Below, one piece after another: positions 1 through 8,312 of a DNA stretch of 62,129 nt. The notes beneath the pieces are model-generated. The model saw only the letters and a list, made by a program, of their open reading frames with translations, had not been told where the DNA came from and made no database searches. The stretch is from JAPUDQ01 sp964538665 (GTDB lineage Bacteria; Patescibacteriota; Saccharimonadia; Saccharimonadales; Saccharimonadaceae): positions 1-62,129 of the forward strand of contig CAZIEB010000002.1 of NCBI GenBank assembly GCA_964538665.1, given 5' to 3'. Numbering within the stretch: position 1 is the first letter of the stretch; each line of letters starts with the position of its first letter. Both the position numbers and the translations under genes were made by a program.

Positions 1-1
1 A

Positions 2-787
2 ATGGAACAGCAAACGACTCATGAGCGGCTTTGGACACCGCAGCAGTTTGCGGCGATTGATGCAGACCGCTGTGTGCTTGCGACCGAGTATTTTCATCGT
101 GTAATCCTCGGTATGTTTGCCGAGCGAACGGGAATTGACCCAGAGCTAGTTGAATCTCGTCGTGTACCAGTTGAAGCAGCTGGACTTACTTTTCACACCG
201 ATATCGAGATGCGCCATGTGCTCAGTGTAGAGTATGGTGCAATTGAAGCCGATACTATCATGACGGAGATTTTCGCTGGTACCTATGATATCTTCCGAGA
301 TCCAGAGCAACGAGCTCGCTTATTTATGCCGGGCGCGGCAAACTTTGTGCAATCTCTACAAGAGTCGGGGGCGTTTGCACGGCGAGAAGCCGGTTTTTTT
401 ACGTGGGGAAGTGAACCGCTTCAGCGGCTCAAGCTGGCCTGTGCGGGCCTGAGCCAGCTACCTGTCATCTATACGCAAGAACGAGCCAAAGGCAGTACAC
501 TCCGCAGCTCATATGACAGTGTATCTGGGCTGTACACGCTTCGTCTGGACAGCGGTGAAGTTATCAACGCGCCGTATATCATCTTGATCGACGACAAAGC
601 ACCGAGCTTTGAAGATTTTCCAGAGCAGCAGGCCCGAGGGTACTGGATGCAGTTTTCAGCCAATCCCGAAGACCTTTTGCCGTCTCAACGGGGCAGTGTC
701 CCTGCAAATGTTGAGGTCTGTCGCACATTCGATAGCCCAAAACTCTTGGGGTCGCTTGGTATTCGAGCATCAACTCACACTACATAA
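2..787 (+). CDS. HAD-like hydrolase (possibly 5'-partial)
   Basis: A 261-residue protein with the spacing of a haloacid-dehalogenase fold. An AIDADRCVLATEYF stretch near residues 18-31 sits where motif I (DxDxT) belongs, TWGSEPLQ near residue 133 resembles motif II, and IILIDDKAPSFEDFP near residue 195 resembles motif IV. The middle part would be the cap. The canonical DxDGT is not intact, so phosphatase activity is uncertain. The first ATG lies at base 2 of the window and the true start could be upstream. It stands just before the dcw cluster but a promoter starts a new unit right after it, so it is probably not part of that operon. Confidence 0.6.
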   Translation: MEQQTTHERLWTPQQFAAIDADRCVLATEYFHRVILGMFAERTGIDPELVESRRVPVEAAGLTFHTDIEMRHVLSVEYGAIEADTIMTEIFAGTYDIFRDPEQRARLFMPGAANFVQSLQESGAFARREAGFFTWGSEPLQRLKLACAGLSQLPVIYTQERAKGSTLRSSYDSVSGLYTLRLDSGEVINAPYIILIDDKAPSFEDFPEQQARGYWMQFSANPEDLLPSQRGSVPANVEVCRTFDSPKLLGSLGIRASTHTT

Positions 788-789
788 TA

Positions 790-818
790 TTGACAAATAG
801 CAAAGCTTATGCTAATAT
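790..818 (+). promoter_or_regulatory. Sigma-70-type promoter of the small membrane gene
   Basis: TTGACA (790-795), a 17-nt spacer and TAATAT (813-818), a near-consensus promoter lying 9 nt upstream of the ATG at 828. The start point would fall almost on the ATG, so the transcript would be leaderless or nearly so. Confidence 0.8.
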
Positions 819-827
819 GAAGGTACT

Positions 828-998
828 ATGGAAAAAACATCAACATACCACAGTGACACAGTACTCAAACAAAGCAATGACGATTTTAAGCACGCCGTGC
901 TGATACTTTCGCTTGGCGCCAATCTTTTTATCTTGATTGCGTGGCTACTTGCTCAGCTCAGTACTGAATATGCACTCCAACTCGCAAGCCTCATCTAG
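828..998 (+). CDS. Small single-span membrane protein (56 aa)
   Basis: A 56-residue ORF with a hydrophilic N-terminal third (about residues 1-22) and one hydrophobic segment (about residues 24-44, VLILSLGANLFILIAWLLA). It follows a near-consensus promoter and has no Shine-Dalgarno, as expected for a leaderless mRNA. No family is recognised. Its place directly ahead of mraZ suggests a role at the envelope, but that is inference from position only. A hairpin at 1014-1034 follows it. Confidence 0.65.
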   Translation: MEKTSTYHSDTVLKQSNDDFKHAVLILSLGANLFILIAWLLAQLSTEYALQLASLI

Positions 999-1013
999 CG
1001 TCTGAGTTTAGTC

Positions 1014-1034
1014 TGCCTACGCTACGGGTAGGCA
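1014..1034 (+). terminator. Hairpin after the small membrane gene
   Basis: TGCCTAC (1014-1020), 7-nt loop, GTAGGCA (1028-1034). There is no T-run after it, so it may be a 3'-end stabiliser or weak terminator rather than a classical intrinsic terminator. The stretch 999-1226 otherwise holds only the mraZ promoter. Confidence 0.4.
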
Positions 1035-1103
1035 ACCACTCTACGCGATAGGTCTAAACCTGTGGAAAAGTACGGTATTGTACCGAAAACAGTAAAAAAA
1101 GAC

Positions 1104-1132
1104 TTGCAGTGGGTAGAAGTGGGTAGTACTAT
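1104..1132 (+). promoter_or_regulatory. mraZ promoter with MraZ boxes in the spacer
   Basis: TTGCAG (1104-1109), 17-nt spacer, TACTAT (1127-1132). The spacer carries two TGGGT repeats (from 1110 and 1120) exactly 10 bp apart, the pattern of the MraZ operator known from other bacteria (TGGGN repeats with 5-nt gaps). MraZ bound here would cover the promoter core, so autorepression of the dcw operon is expected. Confidence 0.75.
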
Positions 1133-1226
1133 AGAGGCAGTGGAATACCGCTGACCACCAAACAGCAGCGGGCAAAAATAAAAACCACGGCACTATTCAA
1201 CAAATCTAACCACCACAAAAAAGGGT

Positions 1227-1589
1227 ATGGCCACAACAGACTACTTTGAAAGAAAGCTTGACGACAAGCGGCGTCTCACGATTCCTGCTGAACTTCGAGC
1301 TGAATTCGCAAGTGGCGTTGTGATCACACGCGGATTTCGCCAGTACCTCCATCTCTACTCACAAGCAGTATGGGATGAAGAAGTCGAAGCAGCGCTCGAC
1401 GGTGACATTCTCGACGAGAGGGTCGCCGATCTCAACGTACAGTTTCGCACCGGCAAAATCGGGGGCGAGTTAGATGAAAAACAAGGACGAATCACACTCG
1501 AGCAACATCTGCTTGACTACGCAGGTATTTCCGGCGAAGTCGTGGTTGTCCGCGCAGGCAAATACTGGCGCATCAGTGCTGCACATTGA
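1227..1589 (+). CDS. mraZ: Transcriptional regulator MraZ
   Basis: A 120-residue protein with two SpoVT/AbrB-like halves. The first half carries the DDKRRLTIPAELR DNA-binding signature (residues 11-23) and the second the matching DEKQGRITLEQHL motif (residues 82-94). MraZ is normally the first gene of the dcw cluster and represses it as a ring-shaped oligomer that binds TGGG repeats. Two such repeats lie in the promoter at 1104-1132. The length is slightly below the usual 140-150 residues. Start: ATG at 1227; there is a poor Shine-Dalgarno (AAAAAGGG) just upstream. Confidence 0.93.
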   Translation: MATTDYFERKLDDKRRLTIPAELRAEFASGVVITRGFRQYLHLYSQAVWDEEVEAALDGDILDERVADLNVQFRTGKIGGELDEKQGRITLEQHLLDYAGISGEVVVVRAGKYWRISAAH

Positions 1590-1930
1590 CAATTAGTCAC
1601 GGAATAGCCATTTCGTGAGATCACCTATCTGGTAGTGAGTACGTGAAGCAAATGCTGACACGTTAAATAATTGCATTCGTACTTCAATCACACAACAACA
1701 CACCTCCCAAAAAAACTCCACCTCACAAGGGGTCCCCACAAATCGTCAGATTTGAAGGGGTATCCTCACACATAAGTCTCTCACTTGTCAAAGGAGAACT
1801 TATTTAGCCGCTCCAGGCTAATAAATGTTCGCTCCTCGAGCGGACACACCACAACAACTCCATTGACAAACTACAAAAACAAACACATACTGCGAAAACA
1901 AACATACTCGCTATCAGTTAGGTGACCTCA
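1590..1930 (+). promoter_or_regulatory. Structured mraZ-rsmH intergenic region with second promoter
   Basis: These 341 bases hold no convincing gene. They contain small hairpins: AAATC/GATTT (1740-1753), TTAGCC/GGCTAA (1804-1821) and CGCTC/GAGCG (1830-1842). A likely second promoter is TTGACA (1863-1868), 17 nt, CATACT (1886-1891, weak -10). It would allow rsmH and downstream genes to be made independently of the MraZ-controlled promoter. AGGTGA at 1920-1925 is the Shine-Dalgarno that decides the rsmH start at 1931. Confidence 0.45.
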
Positions 1931-2851
1931 ATGAAACATATACCACCACAACAACTCCAATCTATCCGCCAGTCGGCGGACGAAACAACTATTCATACTC
2001 CAGTGCTGCTGGAGGATACTGTACGTCTACTCAACCCGCAACCGGGCGAGACGTATCTGGATCTGACAGCTGGCTATGGCGGACATGCTCGGGCGATCGT
2101 CGCTCTGAGCGGTGCTGACCATGCGACGCTGGTCGATCGCGACGAACAGTCGATTGCTTCGCTTACCGAATTTTCGGCACGCGGCGCAACGATAGTGAGG
2201 AGCGATTTTGCAACGTTTGCCGAGCAACAGCAGGCACGCGGCGTGCAGTATGATATGGTGCTTGTGGACTTAGGTGTATCGTCACCACAATTTGACATTG
2301 CTGAGCGAGGGTTCTCATTTCAGCATGATGGTCCACTAGATATGCGTATGGATCGATCGTCGGCACTCAGCGCCGATGTAATCGTCAATCGCAGTACCGA
2401 AAAAGATTTATCATGGATTCTTGAGACCTACGGCGAAGAACGACCACGTCAAGCTGCACGTATTGCAAAAGCAATATGTCGCGCACGACCAATACGTTCG
2501 ACGTCACAACTCGCAACTGTCATAACATCACTTCATCGTGGTCCGTATCAGAGGATACATCCGGCCACGCGTACCTTCCAAGCAGTGCGAATCGCAGTGA
2601 ACGACGAAGTTCACCAGATAGAGCGGATGCTCGCGACTATTCCTGACATATTGTCACCAAAGGGAAGAGTAGCGATTATCAGTTTTCATAGTCTTGAAGA
2701 TCGGTTGGTCAAACACCGATTTGCCGAGCTAAGTTCCTCGGGCTATGAATCAGAACTGACGCTCCTGACCTCGAAGCCGATTCGTGGCAGCACCGATGTT
2801 CACAACCCGCGAGCGCGTAGTGCATTACTACGCGGCGCAGTGAAAAAATAA
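1931..2851 (+). CDS. rsmH: 16S rRNA (cytosine1402-N4)-methyltransferase RsmH
   Basis: SAM-dependent methyltransferase that modifies C1402 in the decoding centre of 16S rRNA. The HTPVLLED signature (about residues 22-29) is the family hallmark and DLTAGYGGHA (about residues 44-53) is the SAM-binding motif I. SFHSLEDRLVK near the C-terminus is also typical. About 306 residues, normal for the family. The ATG at 1931 is preferred over the GTG at 1922 because AGGTGA at 1920-1925 gives correct spacing. Second gene of the dcw cluster, as in most bacteria. Confidence 0.95.
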   Translation: MKHIPPQQLQSIRQSADETTIHTPVLLEDTVRLLNPQPGETYLDLTAGYGGHARAIVALSGADHATLVDRDEQSIASLTEFSARGATIVRSDFATFAEQQQARGVQYDMVLVDLGVSSPQFDIAERGFSFQHDGPLDMRMDRSSALSADVIVNRSTEKDLSWILETYGEERPRQAARIAKAICRARPIRSTSQLATVITSLHRGPYQRIHPATRTFQAVRIAVNDEVHQIERMLATIPDILSPKGRVAIISFHSLEDRLVKHRFAELSSSGYESELTLLTSKPIRGSTDVHNPRARSALLRGAVKK

Positions 2852-2870
2852 AACAAAAAAGGGAACGACT

Positions 2871-2930
2871 ATGCCAATCAAAGTAGTCAACAAATCCCGA
2901 GCTGTTCGCATCACGGTCAACCACCGCTGA
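2871..2930 (+). CDS. Possible 19-aa leader peptide
   Basis: A very short ORF (19 residues, strongly basic) with AAAGGGAA 6-13 nt upstream of its ATG. It lies between rsmH and ftsL. It may be a translated leader or chance. A hairpin with 8-bp stem (GTGTCGCT 2958-2965 / AGCGACAC 2979-2986) follows, before the ftsL start at 3032. No homologue is recognised. Confidence 0.2.
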   Translation: MPIKVVNKSRAVRITVNHR

Positions 2931-3031
2931 TAGCCTCGCCCGGGCACACAACTGCATGTGTCGCTACTTGTCATAAGCAGCGACACCTCTGCACCACAAA
3001 CACCAACACTAAAAAAAGAGATAGCCACCAC

Positions 3032-3388
3032 ATGTCTCACTATTATCGCGTGTCTTCACAGCAGTTTGCCACCAGGCAACAACGCATGTGGCGACGCAAC
3101 CAAAACATCACAAGTTTTGCGCCGTCTGAAGCTCTCGGACCGATTTCTCATACGATTTTGATCGCATTGATGATTGCAATCTTGGGGCTTATATATCTGA
3201 CGCAGGTGACAAAAACCAGCGGCTACAGTTATGATATAAATGGTCTCGAGCAGCAACTCGAATCACTGACGCTAGAGAAGGAAGAGCTGACAAACCAAAA
3301 TGCTCGACTCTCTGCACTCAAACAAGTTGAGAATAGCAATGTCGCGAAAGCAATGACGACGCCAAGCTCGATAAAATACACAAACTGA
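3032..3388 (+). CDS. ftsL: FtsL-like divisome protein
   Basis: A 118-residue bitopic protein: basic cytoplasmic N-terminus (residues 1-39), one membrane segment (about 40-58, ISHTILIALMIAILGLIYL) and a short extracytoplasmic coiled coil (about 68-98, DINGLEQQLESLTLEKEELT). Size, topology and position between rsmH and ftsI match FtsL, which links FtsQ/FtsB to the FtsWI synthase. FtsL sequences diverge strongly, so the call rests on architecture and synteny. It ends 1 nt before the ftsI start, so the two are co-translated. Confidence 0.8.
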   Translation: MSHYYRVSSQQFATRQQRMWRRNQNITSFAPSEALGPISHTILIALMIAILGLIYLTQVTKTSGYSYDINGLEQQLESLTLEKEELTNQNARLSALKQVENSNVAKAMTTPSSIKYTN

Positions 3389-3389
3389 T

Positions 3390-5159
3390 ATGGAGTCTCG
3401 TTCAAGTTATACCCGATCAGAGGTACTCATTTGGGGCCTTTTGATACTAATGGGCATATTTGTGCTGAGGCTTTTTTATCTGCAAATTGTTCAGCATGAT
3501 TTTTATGTGGCTGAAGCCAACAAGATACAGATTCAGCCATTGACGATACAGCCTGAGCGAGGTGAACTGTATGTCTATGATCAGGATGAGCTCGTACCAC
3601 TTGTACTCAATGAACGGGTATATACGGTATTCGCTGATCCCGCAGAAATCAAAGATCCCGGTAGCACAAAAACTGCCTTGCAGCGCATCATCGGCGGCGA
3701 ACTAGTCGACAATGTCGAAGAGCTACTCGATGATCCGAGTGGCAAGATTCGGTATTCGGTCATTGCTCGCAATGTATCTCGCACGCAGGCAGAAAAAATC
3801 GAGCAAGAACAGCTCCGTGGTATTGGATTGCAGCAAACCAATCGACGGCTCTATCCTGAGGGGTCACTGGCTGCCCAAACGCTCGGCTACCTCGACACAG
3901 AGGGCAGGGGACAATATGGTATTGAAGGAGCCCTCAACGACACACTCAGCGGCAAGGAAGGGTTGCTAGAGACCGTGACTGACGTGCGGAGGATCCCATT
4001 GGTCATCGGTGATGATGATATCAGCAAGCCTGCAGAGGACGGTGCAGATCTTGTCTTGACTATCGATCGAACAATTCAGATGCAAGCCGAAGCTATGCTC
4101 AAGAGTGGGCTTGATCGGGCTAGGGCAACAAAAGGAAGTGTGGTGGTCATGAATCCTAACACCGGAGCAGTACTGGCGATGGCAAATTATCCGACGTATG
4201 ATCCGAGTCAATACAACAAAGTCCCTGAGGAAAGTTATGGCGTGTTTGTAAATTCTATCGTCAGCGTCCCGTATGAGAACGGTTCGGTCATCAAAGCACT
4301 GACGGTAGGGGCAGGGCTTGATAGCGGTGCCGTCACGATGAACTCAACATTTGCCGATGGAACGGGCTGTACGATGGTTGATGGTGAGGAGATATGTAAC
4401 GTCGAAGAAGACCCCAAAAAGGCAGCCGCGACCATGCTCGACACGCTGAAATATTCTCTCAATACCGGAGTTGTCCATATCGCGCGTCAAATGGGCGGCG
4501 GTGAACTAAATCGGCAAGCGCGCGACAAACTGTATCATTATTTCTACAACCAGTATCGGTTTGGTCAATTGACAGGAATTGAGCAGGCGGGGGAGAGCAA
4601 AGGTATTATCATCCCCCCAACAGAAGCAGAAGGCAACAACATACGGTACGCCAACATGGCGTTCGGGCAGGGCATGGAGCAGACAATGATTCAGACCGCG
4701 GCGGCTTTTTCGTCGGAAATCAATGGCGGCACCTACTACCAGCCGAGACTCGTCGCCGGGACCAAGCAGCGTGACGGATCGGTGATCGAAAAACAACCAA
4801 CGGTGCTAAAAGAAAATGTCGTATCACCAGAGGCATCACTACAAGCGCGCGAGCTGATATGGCAGGGACGCAAGACAGGCTTTTTTGGGCAATATGACAG
4901 AGAAGGCTATATGATAGGCGGCAAGACTGGTACAAGCCAAGTTATCGATCCGAACACAGGAAGATATTCTGAGGAAAACTCTATCGGTACATACTTGGGC
5001 TTTGGCGGCGTCGATGCGCCAGAATATGTCATAATGGTAAAGGTCGACGATGCCAAGATTGGCGGCTATGAAGGAACCACTGCTGCAGGGCCGATTTTCA
5101 ACGACCTCAACAATTGGATGATCGATTATCTAAAATTACAGCCAAAAAGGAATAGCTAA
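3390..5159 (+). CDS. ftsI: Class B penicillin-binding protein (FtsI/PBP2-type transpeptidase)
   Basis: Septal peptidoglycan transpeptidase, 589 residues. One N-terminal membrane anchor (about 11-31), the PBP dimerisation domain (RGELYVYD near 58), then the transpeptidase domain with all three active-site motifs: SVIK (299-302, catalytic serine), SLN (356-358) and KTGT (512-515). Partner of FtsW. The stop overlaps the mraY start by one base (5159). Class B PBPs are penicillin targets; nothing in the motifs suggests loss of activity. Confidence 0.93.
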   Translation: MESRSSYTRSEVLIWGLLILMGIFVLRLFYLQIVQHDFYVAEANKIQIQPLTIQPERGELYVYDQDELVPLVLNERVYTVFADPAEIKDPGSTKTALQRIIGGELVDNVEELLDDPSGKIRYSVIARNVSRTQAEKIEQEQLRGIGLQQTNRRLYPEGSLAAQTLGYLDTEGRGQYGIEGALNDTLSGKEGLLETVTDVRRIPLVIGDDDISKPAEDGADLVLTIDRTIQMQAEAMLKSGLDRARATKGSVVVMNPNTGAVLAMANYPTYDPSQYNKVPEESYGVFVNSIVSVPYENGSVIKALTVGAGLDSGAVTMNSTFADGTGCTMVDGEEICNVEEDPKKAAATMLDTLKYSLNTGVVHIARQMGGGELNRQARDKLYHYFYNQYRFGQLTGIEQAGESKGIIIPPTEAEGNNIRYANMAFGQGMEQTMIQTAAAFSSEINGGTYYQPRLVAGTKQRDGSVIEKQPTVLKENVVSPEASLQARELIWQGRKTGFFGQYDREGYMIGGKTGTSQVIDPNTGRYSEENSIGTYLGFGGVDAPEYVIMVKVDDAKIGGYEGTTAAGPIFNDLNNWMIDYLKLQPKRNS

Positions 5160-6051
5160 TGGAACAAATTACAATCGCACAGCTGACCAATTCACTAATT
5201 TTTATGGTCTCATTGGCGCTGGCGGGTATGCTGCTTTCGTTGATGCTGACGCCGATTTATACGTTTGTGGCGTACCGATATAAGTTTTGGAAACGCCAAC
5301 GCGACGTGTCGACTACGGGCGAAGCGTTGACAGTGTTCAACAAACTCCACGCCCACAAAATCGCGCGGCGGTTCCCGACGATGGCAGGAATTGTCATTGT
5401 GCTGGTAGTGACAGTCATTACGTTACTATTCAATCTTGATAGGGAGCAAACTTGGCTGCCGCTTGCGGCGCTTGTCGGGGGTGCATTGGTCGGATTGATC
5501 GACGATATTATCAATATTCGGGGCTCGCAGCTGGGCGTAGCAGGCCTGCGTACAAGTCTCAAATTTGGCATGATAACCACTGTAGCGGCCATTGGCGCGT
5601 GGTTTTTTTATGCAAAACTTGAGTATACGACAGTCCAAATACCATTTATGAGCTCGCCACTCGAAATCGGGTGGCTCATAGTGCCGCTCTTTATACTCGC
5701 GGTAGTAAGCGCGGGAAATGCCGTCAACATCAGCGATGGTCTCGATGGACTGGCGGGTGGTTTGTTGGCTTCGGCGTACTTTACCTATGCGATTATAGCG
5801 CTGCTGCAGGGCAATGTCGGTATTGCCGCGTTTTGTTTCACGATACTTGGTACGCTGATCACGTATTTGTGGTTTAATGTCCATCCGGCGCGATTTATGA
5901 TGGGAGATGTCGGGAGCTTTGCGCTCGGGACATCACTCGGGGTCGTTGCAATGCTGACAAATGCGATATTCTTGCTGCCAATCATCGGCATACTCCTCGT
6001 CGTTGAGATTTCCTCGAGTGCGATCCAGATTGCATCAAAACGGTTGCGAGG
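5159..6051 (+). CDS. mraY: MraY, phospho-MurNAc-pentapeptide translocase (3'-truncated by gap)
   Basis: Membrane enzyme that makes lipid I from UDP-MurNAc-pentapeptide and undecaprenyl phosphate. 297 residues are present, mostly hydrophobic. Visible family motifs are the first aspartate pair in GLIDDI (112-117), NAVNISDGLDGLAGG (187-201, catalytic and Mg2+ site) and FMMGDVGSFALG (about 247). The family norm is about 350 residues, so some 50-60 C-terminal residues, including the usual histidine motif, lie in the assembly gap at 6052. Reading frame continuity across the N-run into FtsW is accidental. Confidence 0.92.
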
Positions 6052-6151
6052 NNNNNNNNNNNNNNNNNNNNNNNNNNNNNNNNNNNNNNNNNNNNNNNNN
6101 NNNNNNNNNNNNNNNNNNNNNNNNNNNNNNNNNNNNNNNNNNNNNNNNNNN
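6052..6151. other. Assembly gap (100 N) between mraY and ftsW
   Basis: Conventional 100-N gap of unknown true length. The end of MraY and the first transmembrane helix of FtsW are missing, about 110 residues together, so the real gap is probably 300 bp or more. A further gene such as murD could also be hidden; nothing visible decides this. Confidence 0.95.
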
Positions 6152-7228
6152 CAATTGTCGTACTTAGCGATAGGAACAGGCGCGTTTATTGCGGCCATGC
6201 TGACACCACTGCGAGTCTGGAAAAAACTTGCCGGACCGCTCCTAGTCGCGGCGATAGTACTGAGTATGTTGCTGGCACTACTCGGGGCGCTGTCGGCACC
6301 GCCTGCGATGTGTTTCAACGGCGCCTGTCGATGGTTTGACTTTGGAATTGTATCGTTTCAGCCCGCTGAGTTTCTCAAGTTTGCACTACTGATATATATC
6401 GCGGCTTTTTTGGCTGCCCGGATACGCAGTGGCGATGTCAACAATGTTGATAAAACCTTGATTCCGCTGGCGGTACTTCTCGCGATTGCTGCCTTTTTTG
6501 TCATCGGTTTACAAAAAGATATGGGGACGGGGATTACGATTATCGGGACGATTACCGCCATGCTCATCGTCTCAGGTATCGCGATGCGCTATTTGGCGCT
6601 CGGTGCGGCTGCAGGAGCTGGGCTCGGGATACTGCTAATATTGTTCTCTCCGCACCGTGTAGAACGCGTGGTGACGTTTTTGGGCGGCAGTGGCGCAACT
6701 GATGCATCTACATATCATATCGACATGGCAAAACTCGCGATAGGGAGCGGAGGATTGTTCGGGAGAGGACTCGGCGGGGGAGTGCAGGCATTTGGCTACC
6801 TACCAGAGGCACTCAATGATTCTATTTTTGCCGTCCTCGGAGAAATCTTTGGCTTTGTCGGCCTTCTCGTAATCATGGGGCTGTTCGCGGTACTTCTGAC
6901 GAGGGTGATGAGGACATCAGAGCGAGTATCTGATCCGATGCTCAAGCTGCTTGCCGCCGGAGTATTCGGGTGGATTGCCTCACACGTCATTGTGAATATC
7001 GGTGCTATGACGGGGCTGTTGCCGCTGACCGGTGTGACATTACCGTTTTTGAGTTTTGGCGGAACAAGTCTGCTGTTTATGATGCTTGCGCTTGGTATCG
7101 TGTATCATATATCAAGATATACATCGTTACAGACACCGAAAGGAGATCGAGATGAAACTTCTCGCCGTCGGAGGGGGATCGGGGGGACACGTCACTCCGG
7201 TACTCGCCGTTATCAACGCGCTGGCTAA
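6152..7228 (+). CDS. ftsW: FtsW, SEDS peptidoglycan glycosyltransferase (5'-truncated by gap)
   Basis: SEDS-family lipid II polymerase of the divisome. The visible 358 residues start at what should be transmembrane helix 2. Family features are WFDFGIVSFQPAEFLK (substrate-side loop), GLQKDMGTG (contains the conserved catalytic-region Asp) and the C-terminal TGLLPLTGVTLPFLSFGG signature. The N-terminus lies in the gap. The 3' end runs 77 bp into murG, giving an unusual basic tail (GDRDETSRRRRGIGG). Partner of the class B PBP upstream. Confidence 0.93.
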   Translation, partial: QLSYLAIGTGAFIAAMLTPLRVWKKLAGPLLVAAIVLSMLLALLGALSAPPAMCFNGACRWFDFGIVSFQPAEFLKFALLIYIAAFLAARIRSGDVNNVDKTLIPLAVLLAIAAFFVIGLQKDMGTGITIIGTITAMLIVSGIAMRYLALGAAAGAGLGILLILFSPHRVERVVTFLGGSGATDASTYHIDMAKLAIGSGGLFGRGLGGGVQAFGYLPEALNDSIFAVLGEIFGFVGLLVIMGLFAVLLTRVMRTSERVSDPMLKLLAAGVFGWIASHVIVNIGAMTGLLPLTGVTLPFLSFGGTSLLFMMLALGIVYHISRYTSLQTPKGDRDETSRRRRGIGGTRHSGTRRYQRAG

Positions 7229-8312
7229 GCTCGACAGTTCACTTGCGGTGCGGTTTGTCTGCGATGCCTCGTTTGAGTCGCAGTCGCGGGGGCTTATGAA
7301 TGCAGCAACAGTGCCTGTCGAGGTACAGACAATCGTTGCCGGCAAATTACGTCGCTATCACGGCGAGACTCTCTTGACCAAGCTGCTTGATTGGAAAACA
7401 AACCTCTTGAACCTACGTGACATTAGCTTCGTTGCAATCGGTTTTTTTCAGAGCCTGTATATACTGCTTAGGTCTCGACCAGATGTGGTGTTCGCAAAAG
7501 GGGGCTATGTATGTCTTCCGATGGGAATTGCTGCTGCAGTGCTGAGGGTTCCGTTAGTGATTCATGATTCCGATACCCGGCCGGGGCTGACGAATAAAGT
7601 GCTCGCGCGCTTTGCATCAGCAATTGGAACGGGATCTCCTCTCGAAAATTATGGCTATGACCCCAAAAAATCACGTTATGTCGGCGTCCCAATTCATGCA
7701 TCGTTTCGACCGTTGGATGCGGCCGAGAAAAAAGCCGCGCGCCACGAACTGGGAATTATTGATGTGAACGCTCCTCTGGTCGTCGTAACAGGTGGTGGGT
7801 TGGGTTCTATGGCGATCAACGAGGCGATGGTACGCTCGGGCGACAGTATTATCGAGGCGGGTATTCACGTATTCCACGTGGTAGGCGCGCAACATTTTGA
7901 CAATGTCGAGCCGAGGCTACCAGACCACCCCCACTACGTTGCGGTGCCGTTTATCTACAAAGACATGCATCAAGTGCTCGGTGCAGCAGATTTGGTCGTC
8001 TCGCGTGCAAGTGCGACGTTTTTGCAAGAGTTGGCAGGGCTTGCTAAGCCAGTTATTGCCATACCAGCGGCTCATCTGGGTGACCAGATAAAAAATGCCG
8101 GGGTCTATGGTGAGGCCGGTGCGGCAAAAATACTTACGGACAAAGAAATTGCCGAGGACACACGCCTCGGAGATGTCATCGTAGAACTTATGCAAGATAC
8201 ATCGCAGACAGAGGCTATGGCGCAGGCGCTCCATGCCTACGCACGACCTCATGCTGCTGAAGATGTGGCAAAAATGCTCCAAAAGAATGCCTCGGGACGA
8301 CGTTCGTCATGA
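7152..8312 (+). CDS. murG: MurG, lipid II-forming GlcNAc transferase
   Basis: GT28 glycosyltransferase that adds GlcNAc to lipid I on the inner membrane face. 386 residues. The N-terminal GGGSGGHVTP (residues 7-16) is the glycine-rich MurG loop, and RASATFLQELAGLAKPVIAIP followed by AHLGDQIKNA matches the UDP-GlcNAc binding motif. The start at 7152 has an ideal AGGAG 6 nt upstream and gives the classical MurG N-terminus; longer upstream starts are ftsW sequence. It overlaps ftsW by 77 bp and ftsQ by 4 bp (ATGA). Confidence 0.95.
   Translation: MKLLAVGGGSGGHVTPVLAVINALAKLDSSLAVRFVCDASFESQSRGLMNAATVPVEVQTIVAGKLRRYHGETLLTKLLDWKTNLLNLRDISFVAIGFFQSLYILLRSRPDVVFAKGGYVCLPMGIAAAVLRVPLVIHDSDTRPGLTNKVLARFASAIGTGSPLENYGYDPKKSRYVGVPIHASFRPLDAAEKKAARHELGIIDVNAPLVVVTGGGLGSMAINEAMVRSGDSIIEAGIHVFHVVGAQHFDNVEPRLPDHPHYVAVPFIYKDMHQVLGAADLVVSRASATFLQELAGLAKPVIAIPAAHLGDQIKNAGVYGEAGAAKILTDKEIAEDTRLGDVIVELMQDTSQTEAMAQALHAYARPHAAEDVAKMLQKNASGRRSS

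Noticed and set aside
5159..7228. Apparent MraY-FtsW fusion protein of 689 residues
   Set aside because: The reading frame is continuous only because the 100-N gap keeps the frame by chance. MraY lacks its C-terminus and FtsW its first helix.
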